DNA from: Rhizophagus prolifer
Taxonomy: Eukaryota; Glomeromycota; Glomeromycetes; Glomerales; Glomeraceae
DNA: 60,459 nucleotides
Assembly: GCA_019425655.1 (NCBI GenBank)
Contig: NQWY01025049.1
Location: 1 to 60,459 of the forward strand
Direction: 5' to 3'
The notes beneath the pieces were generated by a model. It was given only the letters and a program-made list of their open reading frames with translations. It had not been told where the DNA came from and ran no database searches. Made by a program: the position numbers and the translations under genes. This document shows, piece by piece, positions 7,431 to 16,863 of the stretch (position 1 is the first letter of the stretch; every line of letters starts with the position of its first letter).

Positions 7431-8054
7431 ATGATAAATTTTGAACAGCAGAATTATAAAAACCATTGGGAAAATGTATATGAAACCAAAAATCCGGATG
7501 AGGTAAGCTGGACGCAAAAAATCCCTCAAACTTCTTTGGATCTTATAGAAGAGGCTTCGAAAGACAAATCTTCAAAAATTATAGACATTGGCGGTGGAGA
7601 CAGCAATCTGACAGATTTTTTATTGGAAAAAGGATTTGAAAATATTTCCGTTCTGGATATCTCTGCAAAAGCACTGGAAAAAGCAAAAAAAAGATTAGGA
7701 GCTCAAGCTGAAAATATAGATTGGATTGTTACAAATATTACAGAATTTGAACCGCAAACAACGTATGACATCTGGCATGACAGAGCGGCTTTTCATTTTT
7801 TGACCACAGAAGAAGAAATAAAAAAATACGTAGAAATTGTCAAAAATGCAGTTTCCGATACGTTGATTATAGGTACGTTTTCTATAAATGGTCCGCAAAA
7901 ATGCAGCGGTTTGCCAATTGTACAATATAATGAGGATGATCTGAAATCTATATTTTCGGAGAGCTTTGAGCTGGTAAAATCTTTTACAGAAAACCATATT
8001 ACCCCATTTAATACTGTTCAGAACTTTATTTTCTGTCAGTTCAAAAAGAAATAA
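7431..8054 (+). CDS. Class I SAM-dependent methyltransferase
   Basis: The 207-residue protein has the Rossmann SAM-binding motif I (IIDIGGGDSNLTDFLLEKG, about residues 47-65), an acidic end of the second strand (SVLDISAKALEKA) and DIWHDRAAFHFLT as motif IV. The N-terminal FEQQNYKNHWENVYETKNPDEVSW matches small methyltransferases of the thiopurine/tellurite-like group. The substrate is unknown. Its place inside the sulfur operon, 49 bp after the persulfide dioxygenase and 14 bp before a YeeE gene, suggests a thiol, sulfide or chalcogen acceptor. That is inference from position only. Confidence 0.82.
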   Translation: MINFEQQNYKNHWENVYETKNPDEVSWTQKIPQTSLDLIEEASKDKSSKIIDIGGGDSNLTDFLLEKGFENISVLDISAKALEKAKKRLGAQAENIDWIVTNITEFEPQTTYDIWHDRAAFHFLTTEEEIKKYVEIVKNAVSDTLIIGTFSINGPQKCSGLPIVQYNEDDLKSIFSESFELVKSFTENHITPFNTVQNFIFCQFKKK

Positions 8055-8068
8055 ATTGAAATAAACTT

Positions 8069-8632
8069 ATGTTGGATATTATAAAAGAACCTTGGCCTTG
8101 GTACGTTGCAGGTCCGTTAATAGGACTTACAGTTCCGATATTACTGATTTTAGGAAACAAATCTTTCGGGATCAGTTCGTCATTGCGACATATTTGTGCA
8201 GCCTGCATACCGGGAAATATCAATTTTTTTAAATACGACTGGAGAGGAGAAAGCTGGAATTTGTTCTTTGTCTTAGGAATTTTCTTTGGAGGAATGATTT
8301 CTGCCCATTTTCTGATGAATCCCGGAGAAATTATCGTAAACCCAAAGCTTAAAGCAGAATTGGCCGGGTATGCAATTACAGATTACAGCAATCTTGTTCC
8401 CACCCAGTTAATGAATTTTAAAAGCCTGTTAACCTTAAAAGGCTTTATAACCATGGTTGTCGGAGGATTTTTAGTAGGCTTTGGAACCCGTTATGCGGGA
8501 GGATGTACAAGTGGTCATGCTATTATGGGACTTTCCAATCTGCAGTGGCCATCTTTAGTGGCAACAATTTGTTTTATGATCGGTGGCTTTTTTGTGGCCA
8601 ATGTCGTGTTGCCGATTATTCTTTCACTATAA
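8069..8632 (+). CDS. YeeE/YedE-family sulfur transporter, half protein with CTSGH motif
   Basis: The 187-residue membrane protein has four or five membrane segments and the family motif GGCTSGHAIMGLSNLQWPS in its C-terminal half, where the cysteine is the sulfur relay residue in YeeE thiosulfate transporters. The full-length E. coli-type YeeE carries two such halves; here they are split over this gene and the next, as in PmpA/PmpB-like pairs. It probably conducts thiosulfate or another sulfur compound into the cell. It sits in the sulfur operon, 10 bp ahead of its partner. Confidence 0.85.
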   Translation: MLDIIKEPWPWYVAGPLIGLTVPILLILGNKSFGISSSLRHICAACIPGNINFFKYDWRGESWNLFFVLGIFFGGMISAHFLMNPGEIIVNPKLKAELAGYAITDYSNLVPTQLMNFKSLLTLKGFITMVVGGFLVGFGTRYAGGCTSGHAIMGLSNLQWPSLVATICFMIGGFFVANVVLPIILSL

Positions 8633-8642
8633 AAAATAAACA

Positions 8643-9107
8643 ATGAAAAATAATAATGCAGTTTGCAATAATGAAATTACTGTTCAAAATAAATGGTATT
8701 ATAACCTTAAATACCTCTTAGTAGGAATATTATTTGGGATTGTCTTTGTAAAAGCTGAAATTATTAGCTGGTTCAGAATTCAGGAAATGTTCCGTTTGCA
8801 GTCATTCCACATGTATGGAGTCATAGGAAGTGCGGTGCTTACAGGAATGATCTCTGTATGGCTGATTAAAAAGTTTAAGATAAAAACCCTTGATGGAGAA
8901 CCAATTACAATAGCACCTAAAAAGTTTAACAAAGGACAAATTTACGGAGGATTGATCTTCGGCTTTGGCTGGGCGATTACGGGAGCTTGTCCGGGACCAC
9001 TTTTTGCTCAGATAGGAACAGGAGCTCTCGCAGTGATCATTACTTTATTAAGTGCGATTTTCGGAACATGGGTATATGGATACTTTAGAGATAAATTACC
9101 TCATTAA
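8643..9107 (+). CDS. DUF6691/YeeE-YedE-family transporter, second half
   Basis: The 154-residue membrane protein has about four hydrophobic segments and the motif GWAITGACPGPLFAQIGTG near residue 115, the counterpart of the CTSGH motif of the gene before it. The conserved cysteine in GACPGP is expected to pass sulfur through the channel in this family. The 10-bp spacing and shared topology suggest that the two proteins form one transporter. It closes the sulfur operon, and nothing terminator-like is obvious before the M1 peptidase gene. Confidence 0.85.
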   Translation: MKNNNAVCNNEITVQNKWYYNLKYLLVGILFGIVFVKAEIISWFRIQEMFRLQSFHMYGVIGSAVLTGMISVWLIKKFKIKTLDGEPITIAPKKFNKGQIYGGLIFGFGWAITGACPGPLFAQIGTGALAVIITLLSAIFGTWVYGYFRDKLPH

Positions 9108-9219
9108 TTAATGATTAGAAAATCAATTTTATTTTTTGGTCATACTATACTTAAAGTTAAAATGTAACAACCTTTTGATTTTTTTGACTAATCTTATTTA
9201 ATAATAAATCTTTCCATTA

Positions 9220-11157
9220 ATGCAATTCAAACTCCCTAATTTGATTTCTGCTATTGCAATATTTGCTTTTGTCGGCAATTCTTACGCTCAGGAATCTCCA
9301 AAGTATGACTATACAGAAGCTTTCAAACCGTTTTTCTATCCTCAGACTGGAACCGAAACCCGTTCTGCAAGTGGACAACCGGGACACAAATATTGGCAGA
9401 ATTCGGCCGATTATCAACTGAATGTCAGCCTTAACGAAGCTAACAATGAATTAACAGGCTCGGCTGAAATCACTTATACCAATAATAGCCCTGACCAATT
9501 GGGTTTCCTTTGGCTGCAACTTGATCAAAATCTTTTTGCTAAAGATTCCAGAGGGAATGCTGTAGTGCCTTTGTCTGGAAGTAGAAATGGCGCACACGGC
9601 GAAAAATTTGACGGTGGTTACAAAATTAAATCGGTAAAATACGATGGAAAAGATGTTAAATATACCATCACCGACACCAGAATGCAGATTGACCTGCCCA
9701 ACGAACTGAAAGCGAATGGCGGTGTTGCAAAATTAAAAATCGAATATTCTTTTATTTCTCCAAAGTACGGATCTGACAGAATGGGTGTGGAAGATACCAA
9801 GAACGGGAAGATCTTCACATTGGCGCAATGGTATCCAAGAATGTGCGTGTACGATGATGTGATGGGTTGGAACACTTTGCCATATCTAGGTGCTTCAGAA
9901 TTCTATTTGGAATACGGAACTTTGTCGGCTAATATTACGGTTCCGGCTAATCATTACGTTGTAGCTTCAGGAGAATTATTGAACGAAAAAGAAGTCTATT
10001 CTAAAGAAGAGGTCAACCGTTGGAACGACGCAAGAAAGAGCGATAAAACAGTGATGATTCACCCGGAATCAGAATTAGGAAAAGGAAGTAATTCAGGAAC
10101 AAAAACCTGGAAATTCAAAATAGAAAAAGCGAGGGATTTCGCGTGGGCTTCATCATCGGCATTCATTATCGATGCGGCGAGAATCAATCTTCCAAGTGGG
10201 AAAAAATCGTTGGCCATCTCGGCTTATCCTGTAGAAAGCGCAGGCGACAAAGCTTGGGGGCGCTCAACCGAATATACAAAAGCCGCCATTGAACATTACT
10301 CCGGAAAATGGTTTGAATATCCCTATCCAGCCGCAACCAACGTGGCCGGAAATGAAGGCGGAATGGAATATCCGGGAATCGTTTTCTGTCACAGAGCATC
10401 AAAAGGTGCTGACCTTTGGGGTGTCACAGACCACGAATTTGGACACACCTGGTTTCCTATGATTGTCGGCTCCAATGAAAGAGTGTTTGCCTGGATGGAT
10501 GAAGGTTTCAATACATTTATCAATGAACTTTCGACGGAAGCTTTCAACAAAGGCGAATATTACCATAAGCAAGATATCAGCAAAATCGGACCTTTTGTTC
10601 AGAGCGATAACTTTGAACAGATTATGGTTGGTCCGGATAATATGAAGGAAAGAAGCATTGGTGTTTTGGCGTATTTCAAGCCTGGCGTTGGATTGGGAAT
10701 CTTGAGAGAAACTATTTTGGGTCCTGAGAAGTTTGATAAAGCATTCAAAACATATGTTCATAGATGGGCGTTCAAACATCCTACACCTTGGGATTTCTTC
10801 CACACGATGGAAAATGTTTCTGGCGAGGAGCTGAACTGGTTCTGGCGAGGCTGGTTTATGAACAAGTGGAAAGTAGATCAGGCGGTGAAAAATGTGAAAC
10901 CTGTCAATGGCGATTTCAAAAACGGCGCTCAGATCACCGTTGAAAATATTGGACAATTGCCAATGCCGACAACAGTTCTTATAACTTTCAAAGACGGAAC
11001 GACCCAGACGGTTAAATTACCGGTTGAGGTTTGGAAACGTAATACGGAATGGACGTTCCAAATCGATTCTAACAAAGAAGTAACGAATGTAAAGCTTGAC
11101 CCGCAGTCTATCGTTCCGGATATCAATCCTAAAAATAATTTTTGGCCGGCGAATTAA
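9220..11157 (+). CDS. Secreted M1-family metallopeptidase (gluzincin)
   Basis: The 645-residue protein starts with a signal peptide ending near SYAQES. It has the zinc motif HEFGH at residues 405-409, with the third ligand E428 exactly 18 residues later in [12 protein letters not shown]. The upstream [10 protein letters not shown] near residue 380 is the exopeptidase GxMEN-like motif in altered form (GGMEYP). These enzymes trim N-terminal residues from peptides, here probably in the periplasm or outside the cell. No C-terminal sorting domain is visible. It is transcribed alone and ends at a perfect-palindrome terminator. Confidence 0.9.
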   Translation: MQFKLPNLISAIAIFAFVGNSYAQESPKYDYTEAFKPFFYPQTGTETRSASGQPGHKYWQNSADYQLNVSLNEANNELTGSAEITYTNNSPDQLGFLWLQLDQNLFAKDSRGNAVVPLSGSRNGAHGEKFDGGYKIKSVKYDGKDVKYTITDTRMQIDLPNELKANGGVAKLKIEYSFISPKYGSDRMGVEDTKNGKIFTLAQWYPRMCVYDDVMGWNTLPYLGASEFYLEYGTLSANITVPANHYVVASGELLNEKEVYSKEEVNRWNDARKSDKTVMIHPESELGKGSNSGTKTWKFKIEKARDFAWASSSAFIIDAARINLPSGKKSLAISAYPVESAGDKAWGRSTEYTKAAIEHYSGKWFEYPYPAATNVAGNEGGMEYPGIVFCHRASKGADLWGVTDHEFGHTWFPMIVGSNERVFAWMDEGFNTFINELSTEAFNKGEYYHKQDISKIGPFVQSDNFEQIMVGPDNMKERSIGVLAYFKPGVGLGILRETILGPEKFDKAFKTYVHRWAFKHPTPWDFFHTMENVSGEELNWFWRGWFMNKWKVDQAVKNVKPVNGDFKNGAQITVENIGQLPMPTTVLITFKDGTTQTVKLPVEVWKRNTEWTFQIDSNKEVTNVKLDPQSIVPDINPKNNFWPAN

Positions 11158-11184
11158 AATTTAGATAGACAGTAGAATATAGAC

Positions 11185-11216
11185 AAAAAACGCGTTCCAA
11201 TTGGAACGCGTTTTTT
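11185..11216. terminator. Perfect-palindrome bidirectional terminator
   Basis: The 32 bases are fully self-complementary: A6, then CGCGTTCCAATTGGAACGCG, then T6. The site lies between the convergent M1 peptidase and ribB genes and gives a T run on both strands. Confidence 0.85.
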
Positions 11217-11260
11217 ATTTTATTGATACGACGGATTTTCCATCGTCTATTATTTCAGGT

Positions 11261-12382
11261 CTACAATGCAACCATCTCAGTGACTTCCACATCATAACCG
11301 GAAAGGATCGGTTTGATATTAGGATTCTGGGTGATTACTTTAAATTTATTGATTCCAAGGTCTTTCAAAATCTGAGTACCGATGCCATAATCCCGGAAAT
11401 TTGGCGCAATCGTAGGCTGTTCGCTGGTTCCATCCTGGAAATTAAGAAAATGTTTGATTCTGCTTAATGTATTTTCTTTGTTAGAAACATTGTTGATAAA
11501 AACGACAGCACCTTTTCCTTCCGCGTTGATGAGGTCTGTTACCTTCTGCATCAATGGATGTTCACCATTAGACAATCTGCTGAACACATCGAAGTAAGTT
11601 CCCGAAGACTGCACCCTCACAAGAACCGCTTCATCTGCAGACCAGGTTCCTTTCGTTAAGGCATAATGTATCTGTTCCGTTGGTTTCTCTTCAAAAACAT
11701 AAAATTTGAAATCGCCAAAATGGGTTTTGATATCACGCTCTTCGATTCTCTCAACAAGGTCACCTTGTCTCAATCGGTAATGGATCAGATCTTCAATAGA
11801 AACCACTTTCAGATTATGTTTTTTACCAAACTCCAGAAGCTGTGGCAATCTGGACATGGTTCCGTCTTCGTTCAGGATTTCGCAGATGACTCCGCCCTCC
11901 TTCAGCCCGGCCAGCCTTGTCAGGTCAATAGCAGCTTCCGTGTGGCCGGCTCTTTTCAGAACACCGCCTTCTCTGGCACGGAGTGGGAAGATGTGTCCCG
12001 GTCTCATCAGGTCACCGGGTTTCGTGTCCGGGTCCATAATGGCTTGGATCGTTTTCGCGCGGTCACTTGCCGAGATTCCCGTTGTTGCACCTTTTCCAAG
12101 AAGGTCTACGGAAATGGTAAAAGCTGTTTCCTTTGGATCGGTAGAGTTGGCCACCATCGAGTGAAGCTCCAGTTCATCACAACGTTTTTCGGTTAACGGC
12201 ATACAAATCAAACCTCTCGCATAAGTTGCCATAAAATTAACAATCTCAGTAGTTGTCAGTTCGGCAGCAGCCAAAAGGTCGCCTTCGTTTTCACGGTCTT
12301 CATCATCTACAACGATGACCATTTTTCCGTTTTTCAGATCCTCCAGCGCTTCTTCTATCGTATTAAGTTGGAATTTATCCAT
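11261..12382 (-). CDS. ribB: 3,4-dihydroxy-2-butanone-4-phosphate synthase with a degenerate GTP cyclohydrolase II domain
   Basis: The 373-residue protein makes the four-carbon precursor of riboflavin from ribulose 5-phosphate. The N-terminal synthase domain (about 1-205) keeps its acidic loop DDEDRENEGDL, TGISASDRAKTI and RAGHTEAAIDL. The C-terminal half has the length and ends of GTP cyclohydrolase II (FRDYGIGTQIL, KVITQNPN), but the zinc cysteines and catalytic arginine are gone: SECLTGD has become QSSGTYFD, RCDCG has become RLSNGE, and RQEGRG has become NNVSNKE. That half should be inactive, so a separate RibA is needed elsewhere. The ATG at 12382 is preferred over a TTG at 12403. It ends convergent with the M1 peptidase. 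Confidence 0.9.
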   Translation of the reverse strand: MDKFQLNTIEEALEDLKNGKMVIVVDDEDRENEGDLLAAAELTTTEIVNFMATYARGLICMPLTEKRCDELELHSMVANSTDPKETAFTISVDLLGKGATTGISASDRAKTIQAIMDPDTKPGDLMRPGHIFPLRAREGGVLKRAGHTEAAIDLTRLAGLKEGGVICEILNEDGTMSRLPQLLEFGKKHNLKVVSIEDLIHYRLRQGDLVERIEERDIKTHFGDFKFYVFEEKPTEQIHYALTKGTWSADEAVLVRVQSSGTYFDVFSRLSNGEHPLMQKVTDLINAEGKGAVVFINNVSNKENTLSRIKHFLNFQDGTSEQPTIAPNFRDYGIGTQILKDLGINKFKVITQNPNIKPILSGYDVEVTEMVAL

Positions 12383-12466
12383 TATTTCAAAAAATTTCTG
12401 CAAAGATACTTATTTAGAACCTAAATAAACATTGTAATAATCAATTAAAAATATGCGAAAAATGTA

Positions 12467-12582
12467 TTTTCAGGAGCCGGGAACCTGCTGTCCACTTATA
12501 CTCCTCGTGCCGGCGCTTCCCACCAGCCTTATCCTTCCGCTTTTCAAATCCAACTGCGGGGTAACCGTTACCATCAGGGCTA
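12467..12582. repeat. Dispersed repeat, CCGGGAACCTGCTGTCC...CATCAGGGCTA type (copy 1)
   Basis: The ends (TTTTCAGGAGCCGGGAACC and TTACCATCAGGGCTA) match those of 26808-26940, while the middle has diverged. It occupies the gap between ribB and tRNA-Cys. A 78-codon minus-strand frame across it is spurious; the same peptide (SPDGNG...) arises wherever this repeat occurs. Confidence 0.65.
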
Positions 12583-12700
12583 TGGTGCAATTCGATGGTT
12601 ATTAAGTAAGTAAAATCAGTAACTCCAAATTTTTCCAAGAAAGTTGAAGATAAAATTTGAAATTTGAAAAAAAACACTAAATTTGCAAACCAAATAAAAC

Positions 12701-12771
12701 GGTGCTTTGGCCGAGTGGCTAGGCAGTGGTCTGCAACACCATCTACAGCGGTTCGAATCCGCTAGGCACCT
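12701..12771 (+). tRNA. tRNA-Cys (GCA)
   Basis: The 71-nt cloverleaf has acceptor arms GGTGCTT and AGGCACC with discriminator T, a D arm GCCGAGTGGCTAGGC, an anticodon loop CTGCAAC with GCA, and a T arm CAGCGGTTCGAATCCGCT. CCA is not encoded. It is followed by a hairpin terminator. Confidence 0.95.
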
Positions 12772-12776
12772 CACAA

Positions 12777-12818
12777 TAAAACCCTAATTCATTTGCTTAT
12801 AATGTTTTAGGGTTTTTT
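12777..12818 (+). terminator. Terminator of tRNA-Cys
   Basis: AAAACCCTAA and TTAGGGTTTT form a 10-bp stem around a 17-nt loop, followed by a T run, directly after the tRNA. Confidence 0.7.
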
Positions 12819-12907
12819 GTTTTCATATATCCACAAAAAAAGTAGAAAGACCAACGAAGCATCCCCCTACTTACAGTTTTATAAGCAAGTATTTTGCCAA
12901 TATGGAT

Positions 12908-13693
12908 TTAGAAATTTTTTACCAGTCCTATTCCTGCTGTTTTGTTTTGGTAGAAAGGCATAATCATCGTTGAAGAATTTTTATTTTTTCCGGATAACAA
13001 GTTGTTAATTTTAGGATATAACCAATAAGCGGCTTCTGTTGACAAAATCCCGATTCCTGCACCGGCAACCACGTCACTGAACCAATGTTTGTCATTCAGC
13101 ATTCTGTAAACACCGGTAAAGACTGCAAAAGAATAGCCTGAAACTCCCAACCAAAAATTAGAGTCTTTATATTCTCTATACATGAATTGGGCAGATGCAA
13201 AGGCGAATGCCGTATGTCCAGATGGGAATGATAAGTTATTCGATTGGTCGGGTCTTTCTTCTTTTGCTAAATGTTTTGTAGGCAATACAACAGCTGAGGC
13301 AAGCAATAATGATGTACCGTAAATGATGCTTCGGTCCCGAAAATTATGTTTTCCCTCAACTCCGAAAGCATTCAGTCCATAGACCAAAGCTGCCGGCGCA
13401 AACTGCGTGTAATTATCCAGCCGGATGTGGTCGGGTTTGTGTTCATTGATTTCGGTTCTTGTTGAGAAATTGAGTTGTTTTAATTGGTCAATTTTCAAAG
13501 TTGCAACTCCATAGCTTATAAAAGCTGCAGGAATGATCAGTTTTTTATAACTGAATTGATGCGTATCATCTGAGTGTAATTCTGGTACATAAATACTGTC
13601 TGTAGAATTATTTTTTACGGCTATGCTGTCCTGAGCCAAAAAGTTTTTGGAGCTTAATAAAATAATCAATATGGTTGAGAATAAGTATTTCAT
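12908..13693 (-). CDS. PAP2-family membrane-associated phosphatase
   Basis: The 261-residue protein has a signal peptide and the three PAP2 motifs in order: KHLAKEERP (KX6RP), FPSGH, and YRMLNDKHWFSDV (R-X5-H-X3-D). The active site faces the periplasm in this family, which dephosphorylates undecaprenyl pyrophosphate, phosphatidic acid or lipid A. It is the last gene of a probable unit with a TSUP permease, an LtaS-like sulfatase and a two-component system, so envelope lipid remodelling is the likely context. The exact substrate is unknown. Confidence 0.87.
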   Translation of the reverse strand: MKYLFSTILIILLSSKNFLAQDSIAVKNNSTDSIYVPELHSDDTHQFSYKKLIIPAAFISYGVATLKIDQLKQLNFSTRTEINEHKPDHIRLDNYTQFAPAALVYGLNAFGVEGKHNFRDRSIIYGTSLLLASAVVLPTKHLAKEERPDQSNNLSFPSGHTAFAFASAQFMYREYKDSNFWLGVSGYSFAVFTGVYRMLNDKHWFSDVVAGAGIGILSTEAAYWLYPKINNLLSGKNKNSSTMIMPFYQNKTAGIGLVKNF

Positions 13694-13716
13694 CGGAGAA
13701 AATTCTGAATTAAAAA

Positions 13717-14739
13717 TTAACTTTCAAATTTGGTAAGCTGATTGTCTTTGTAGCAATAGAACTCATAGTAAGGTTTGTTACGGAAAGTGAAAACTTTTTC
13801 GAGACGAATTACATCGTAATGATTTTTCAAAGAATCATATTTAGTTTTTAGATAATTGGGTAATTCTTCCCGATGAATCGGTCTTTCAATTTCCAATCCG
13901 TCATCGAAGGCAAACTCAATTACAAAATCTGTTGACCGCCACGAGATTATGGATTCACTTTTTGCGATCATAACTCCCAGTTTATCTTCCTGGATAATTT
14001 TATCAGAAGTCCCGATTAATAAAGCAATTCCGGCAATAACCATTGCGCTGTATCCAATTTTTCTGAAGAGGTTTTCACTCAGGTAAGGAAGGATATATCT
14101 GACAGTATAAGACGAGATAATTGTTGCAACAGCAATCGCCAATCCCAACCACAAGGCGAGATTGGAATAAAGGCCGAGCGAAATATAAATCACCAATTTG
14201 ATAAGATGAAGAAAGACTTCATTGGCTGCGCGGGTTGCCACAATTTCTTCTTTTTTCAGTCCGAACTTCAAATAAAAACGATTAAACAACAATCCAACTG
14301 CGCCGGTAATTCCGGAAACAAATCCTGCCAGAAACCCAATAATCGCAAGAACATATTTTGGCGAAGCTTTTTCATTGGTTTCGTTAGCTTTTATCTTTTT
14401 GAAAAGCTGTGGAATGTTGGCAATGAGGAAAAAAGCGACGATCAATTGCAGATAATTCGGATTGATATATTTGATGAGGTAAGCGCCAATCAAAACTGCA
14501 GGAATCGAAAACGGGACAAACCAAAAGAAAATCCTCCAGTTGACATGCTTTTTAAAAACGGCAATTCTTGATACAGAACTCGTAAATGTTCCAACGGTCA
14601 GGGAAAATGGAACAACAGAAGCTGGCAACAAGAGATTCAGAATCGGAATCAGGATGAGACTTGCGCCGCCTCCGCAAATGGCACTCAGCCAGAATGCAAA
14701 AATGGTCCCGAAGAATAACAAAACAACTTCAATAATCAT
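13717..14739 (-). CDS. TSUP/TauE-family permease with a soluble C-terminal extension
   Basis: The 340-residue protein carries about eight membrane segments over residues 1-245, with the family glycine-rich loop AICGGGASLILIPILN near residue 20 and a second at GFLAGFVSGITGAVGLL. A further 90 residues are soluble and rich in charge and aromatics (KVFTFRNKPYYEFYCYKDNQ); I do not recognise them. The transported anion is unknown. The ATG at 14739 is chosen over a TTG at 14748. It is 23 bp upstream of the PAP2 gene on the same strand and probably co-transcribed. Confidence 0.82.
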   Translation of the reverse strand: MIIEVVLLFFGTIFAFWLSAICGGGASLILIPILNLLLPASVVPFSLTVGTFTSSVSRIAVFKKHVNWRIFFWFVPFSIPAVLIGAYLIKYINPNYLQLIVAFFLIANIPQLFKKIKANETNEKASPKYVLAIIGFLAGFVSGITGAVGLLFNRFYLKFGLKKEEIVATRAANEVFLHLIKLVIYISLGLYSNLALWLGLAIAVATIISSYTVRYILPYLSENLFRKIGYSAMVIAGIALLIGTSDKIIQEDKLGVMIAKSESIISWRSTDFVIEFAFDDGLEIERPIHREELPNYLKTKYDSLKNHYDVIRLEKVFTFRNKPYYEFYCYKDNQLTKFES

Positions 14740-14817
14740 TTTTATCAATAAAAAAGGTTACACCATCAATTTCACTTGACAAAGGTGCAACCTGATTTAG
14801 AAGATATTTAGAAGACG

Positions 14818-16803
14818 TTATTTTACTTTCATTTTTCCATTTTTGAATCTCTCACTAGCAGTCTGATAATAAGAAATCGTTTCGGAAACCAACTGCTGAT
14901 TTTTGGATTTAATTTCATTCAAAGATTTGTCCGAATCTTTTACAGTAAACTGTTTTACCCTTTTTCTGTCATCGATTTGTGTGAAAGTATTGCCTTTTAG
15001 CATTCCCAAAGTTCTATAGTTGCCTATGAAAGCACGTTCGTCCCCAATTTTGGTTTGATTGATATCTTTCCCGTACAAACTGGTTGTATAATTCCATCCC
15101 AAATAACCAAACAATGTCGGCATCAGATCAATCTGTGAAGTTAAACGATTGATTTTCTCCGCTTTTTGAGGAAGGTTATAAATAATCGCAGGGATATGAT
15201 GCTTATCGATATTGATTTCCCATTTTCCGGCACTGCTTGCACAATGGTCTGCAACGATGACAAATACTGTATTTTTGAACCAGGATTTTGTTTTCGCATC
15301 AGATAAGAATTTTCCTAAAGCATAATCGGTATATTTCACAGCCGCATTTCTATCTCCTTGCGGAAGGTCGATTTTTCCTGCTGGAAAAGTGTAGGGTTTA
15401 TGATTGGAAGTTGTCATTACAAACTGGAAAAACGGTTTGTTCTGCTTAGTGCTTTTATCTGCATATTTAATGGATTGTTTGTAAAGATCCTCATCACAGA
15501 TTCCCCAGGCATTTTCAAAACTCACTTCGTTGTCCGGAATATTGAATCGTTGTGTTTTGATTTCGTCTGACAAAGGATTTCCACGGTTTCTGTCTACAAT
15601 ATCAAAGCCTTGCCCTCCGAAAAAATTATTCATATTATCAAAATAACCATCACCACCGTAAATGAAGTAAGGCTGATAATTTTTCTTTTCAAAAATCGTA
15701 GCTACAGAGAAAAGGTTCTGATTGTCCGGTCTTCTCACAATGCTGTTTCCAGGCGTTGGCGGAACAGACAATGTTAAAGCTTCCATTCCTCGCACAGTTC
15801 GTGTTCCAGTTGCGTAAAGGTTGGTAAAGAAAATACTTTCGTTAGCCAGTTTATCGTAATTAGGAGTGAGATTGTCTTTGTTACCAAATGCTTTTAAAAA
15901 ATCGCCACTGAAGCTTTCTATGGCAATCAGAATAACATTCGGGCGCTGTTCATTTTCAGATTTTGTAACTCTGGAGATATTATCCCATTGGTTGGAAGAG
16001 TAAGTTTGATTGTCCTGCAAAAGATTTTTCTTCAGAACCGAGTAGGCTTCTTTGTCATCAATTTTCGGATAAAAAGTTTCGTAATCTAATTGGTTGGATT
16101 TGAAAGCTGCGAAAAAAGAGAATGTTCCGTTCTTACCTAATTCATTCAGGACTAAATTGTTCGTGAAATCCGCCTGCTTGTTTTTCATAATTAAGCTTAA
16201 TACCAAAGCCGGAAAAACTAATATTGAGAAAAAAACCAGACGTTTTGAAATTGGTCTTTTGTCTGAAAATGTTCTTTGGAATATTTTTCTTTTATGCAGG
16301 AAAACAAATGTCAGAACAATCAGTGCAACCAATACGAAAATGATGAGCGGCAAAGGATAGGATTCGTTGATGTTTGAGACAACTTCATAAGTGTAAATCA
16401 AATAATCAACAGCGATAAAATTGAATCTCACGCCAAATTCATCCCAAAAAGGGATTTCTGCCAAAAGACTGAAATAGATGATTAAAAGGACAATCGCCAG
16501 ATAAACATACGTGAAAATCTTATCGAATCCGGAACCAATCCACCTTTTCGGAAATAATAAAAGATAGACAGAATACAATAATAAGAATAACGTTCCGACA
16601 GCAAAATCATAACAGAACCCTGTGAAAAATGCTCTTAGAATATAGAGAATATTAAAGTCTAAATCCTTTGATGACCAAAACAGAAATACAATTCTAATTA
16701 CCGCAGAAAATAGGATGTATAAGCTTAAAATAGAAATTAGAACAGAAAATCTGCTGTTGAAAATTTTGCTAAATGGCTTTGAATTCTCACTTTTTTGATT
16801 CAT
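14818..16803 (-). CDS. LtaS-type sulfatase/phosphoglycerol or phosphoethanolamine transferase
   Basis: The 661-residue protein has five membrane segments (about residues 15-180) and a periplasmic alkaline-phosphatase-fold domain. It shows IAIESFSGDFLK, YATGTRTVRGMEA with the probable nucleophile threonine, and the metal site VIVADHCASSAGK followed by KHHIPAIIY. LtaS-like enzymes transfer a phospholipid headgroup to a glycolipid or polymer; in a Gram-negative host, lipid A, a periplasmic glucan or a glycolipid is more likely than teichoic acid. It lies 60 bp downstream of a sensor kinase and upstream of TSUP and PAP2 genes. Confidence 0.88.
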   Translation of the reverse strand: MNQKSENSKPFSKIFNSRFSVLISILSLYILFSAVIRIVFLFWSSKDLDFNILYILRAFFTGFCYDFAVGTLFLLLYSVYLLLFPKRWIGSGFDKIFTYVYLAIVLLIIYFSLLAEIPFWDEFGVRFNFIAVDYLIYTYEVVSNINESYPLPLIIFVLVALIVLTFVFLHKRKIFQRTFSDKRPISKRLVFFSILVFPALVLSLIMKNKQADFTNNLVLNELGKNGTFSFFAAFKSNQLDYETFYPKIDDKEAYSVLKKNLLQDNQTYSSNQWDNISRVTKSENEQRPNVILIAIESFSGDFLKAFGNKDNLTPNYDKLANESIFFTNLYATGTRTVRGMEALTLSVPPTPGNSIVRRPDNQNLFSVATIFEKKNYQPYFIYGGDGYFDNMNNFFGGQGFDIVDRNRGNPLSDEIKTQRFNIPDNEVSFENAWGICDEDLYKQSIKYADKSTKQNKPFFQFVMTTSNHKPYTFPAGKIDLPQGDRNAAVKYTDYALGKFLSDAKTKSWFKNTVFVIVADHCASSAGKWEINIDKHHIPAIIYNLPQKAEKINRLTSQIDLMPTLFGYLGWNYTTSLYGKDINQTKIGDERAFIGNYRTLGMLKGNTFTQIDDRKRVKQFTVKDSDKSLNEIKSKNQQLVSETISYYQTASERFKNGKMKVK

Positions 16804-16863
16804 TAGCTACGCGTTTTTTTGAAACGGTAAAATAATAAATCAATTTGGAAGAAATTTAGAATT

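Noticed and set aside
10399-10956. 185-codon minus-strand frame inside the M1 peptidase gene
   Set aside because: Antisense shadow across the zinc-site coding region; no motif and no start context.
12441-12677. Minus-strand 78-codon frame upstream of tRNA-Cys
   Set aside because: The peptide (SPDGNG...AGSRLL) is the translation of the CCGGGAACC...CATCAGGGC repeat and appears wherever that repeat lies, so it is not a gene.
12383-12700. FMN riboswitch before ribB
   Set aside because: No RFN-type conserved blocks are visible; the gap is filled with the dispersed repeat.
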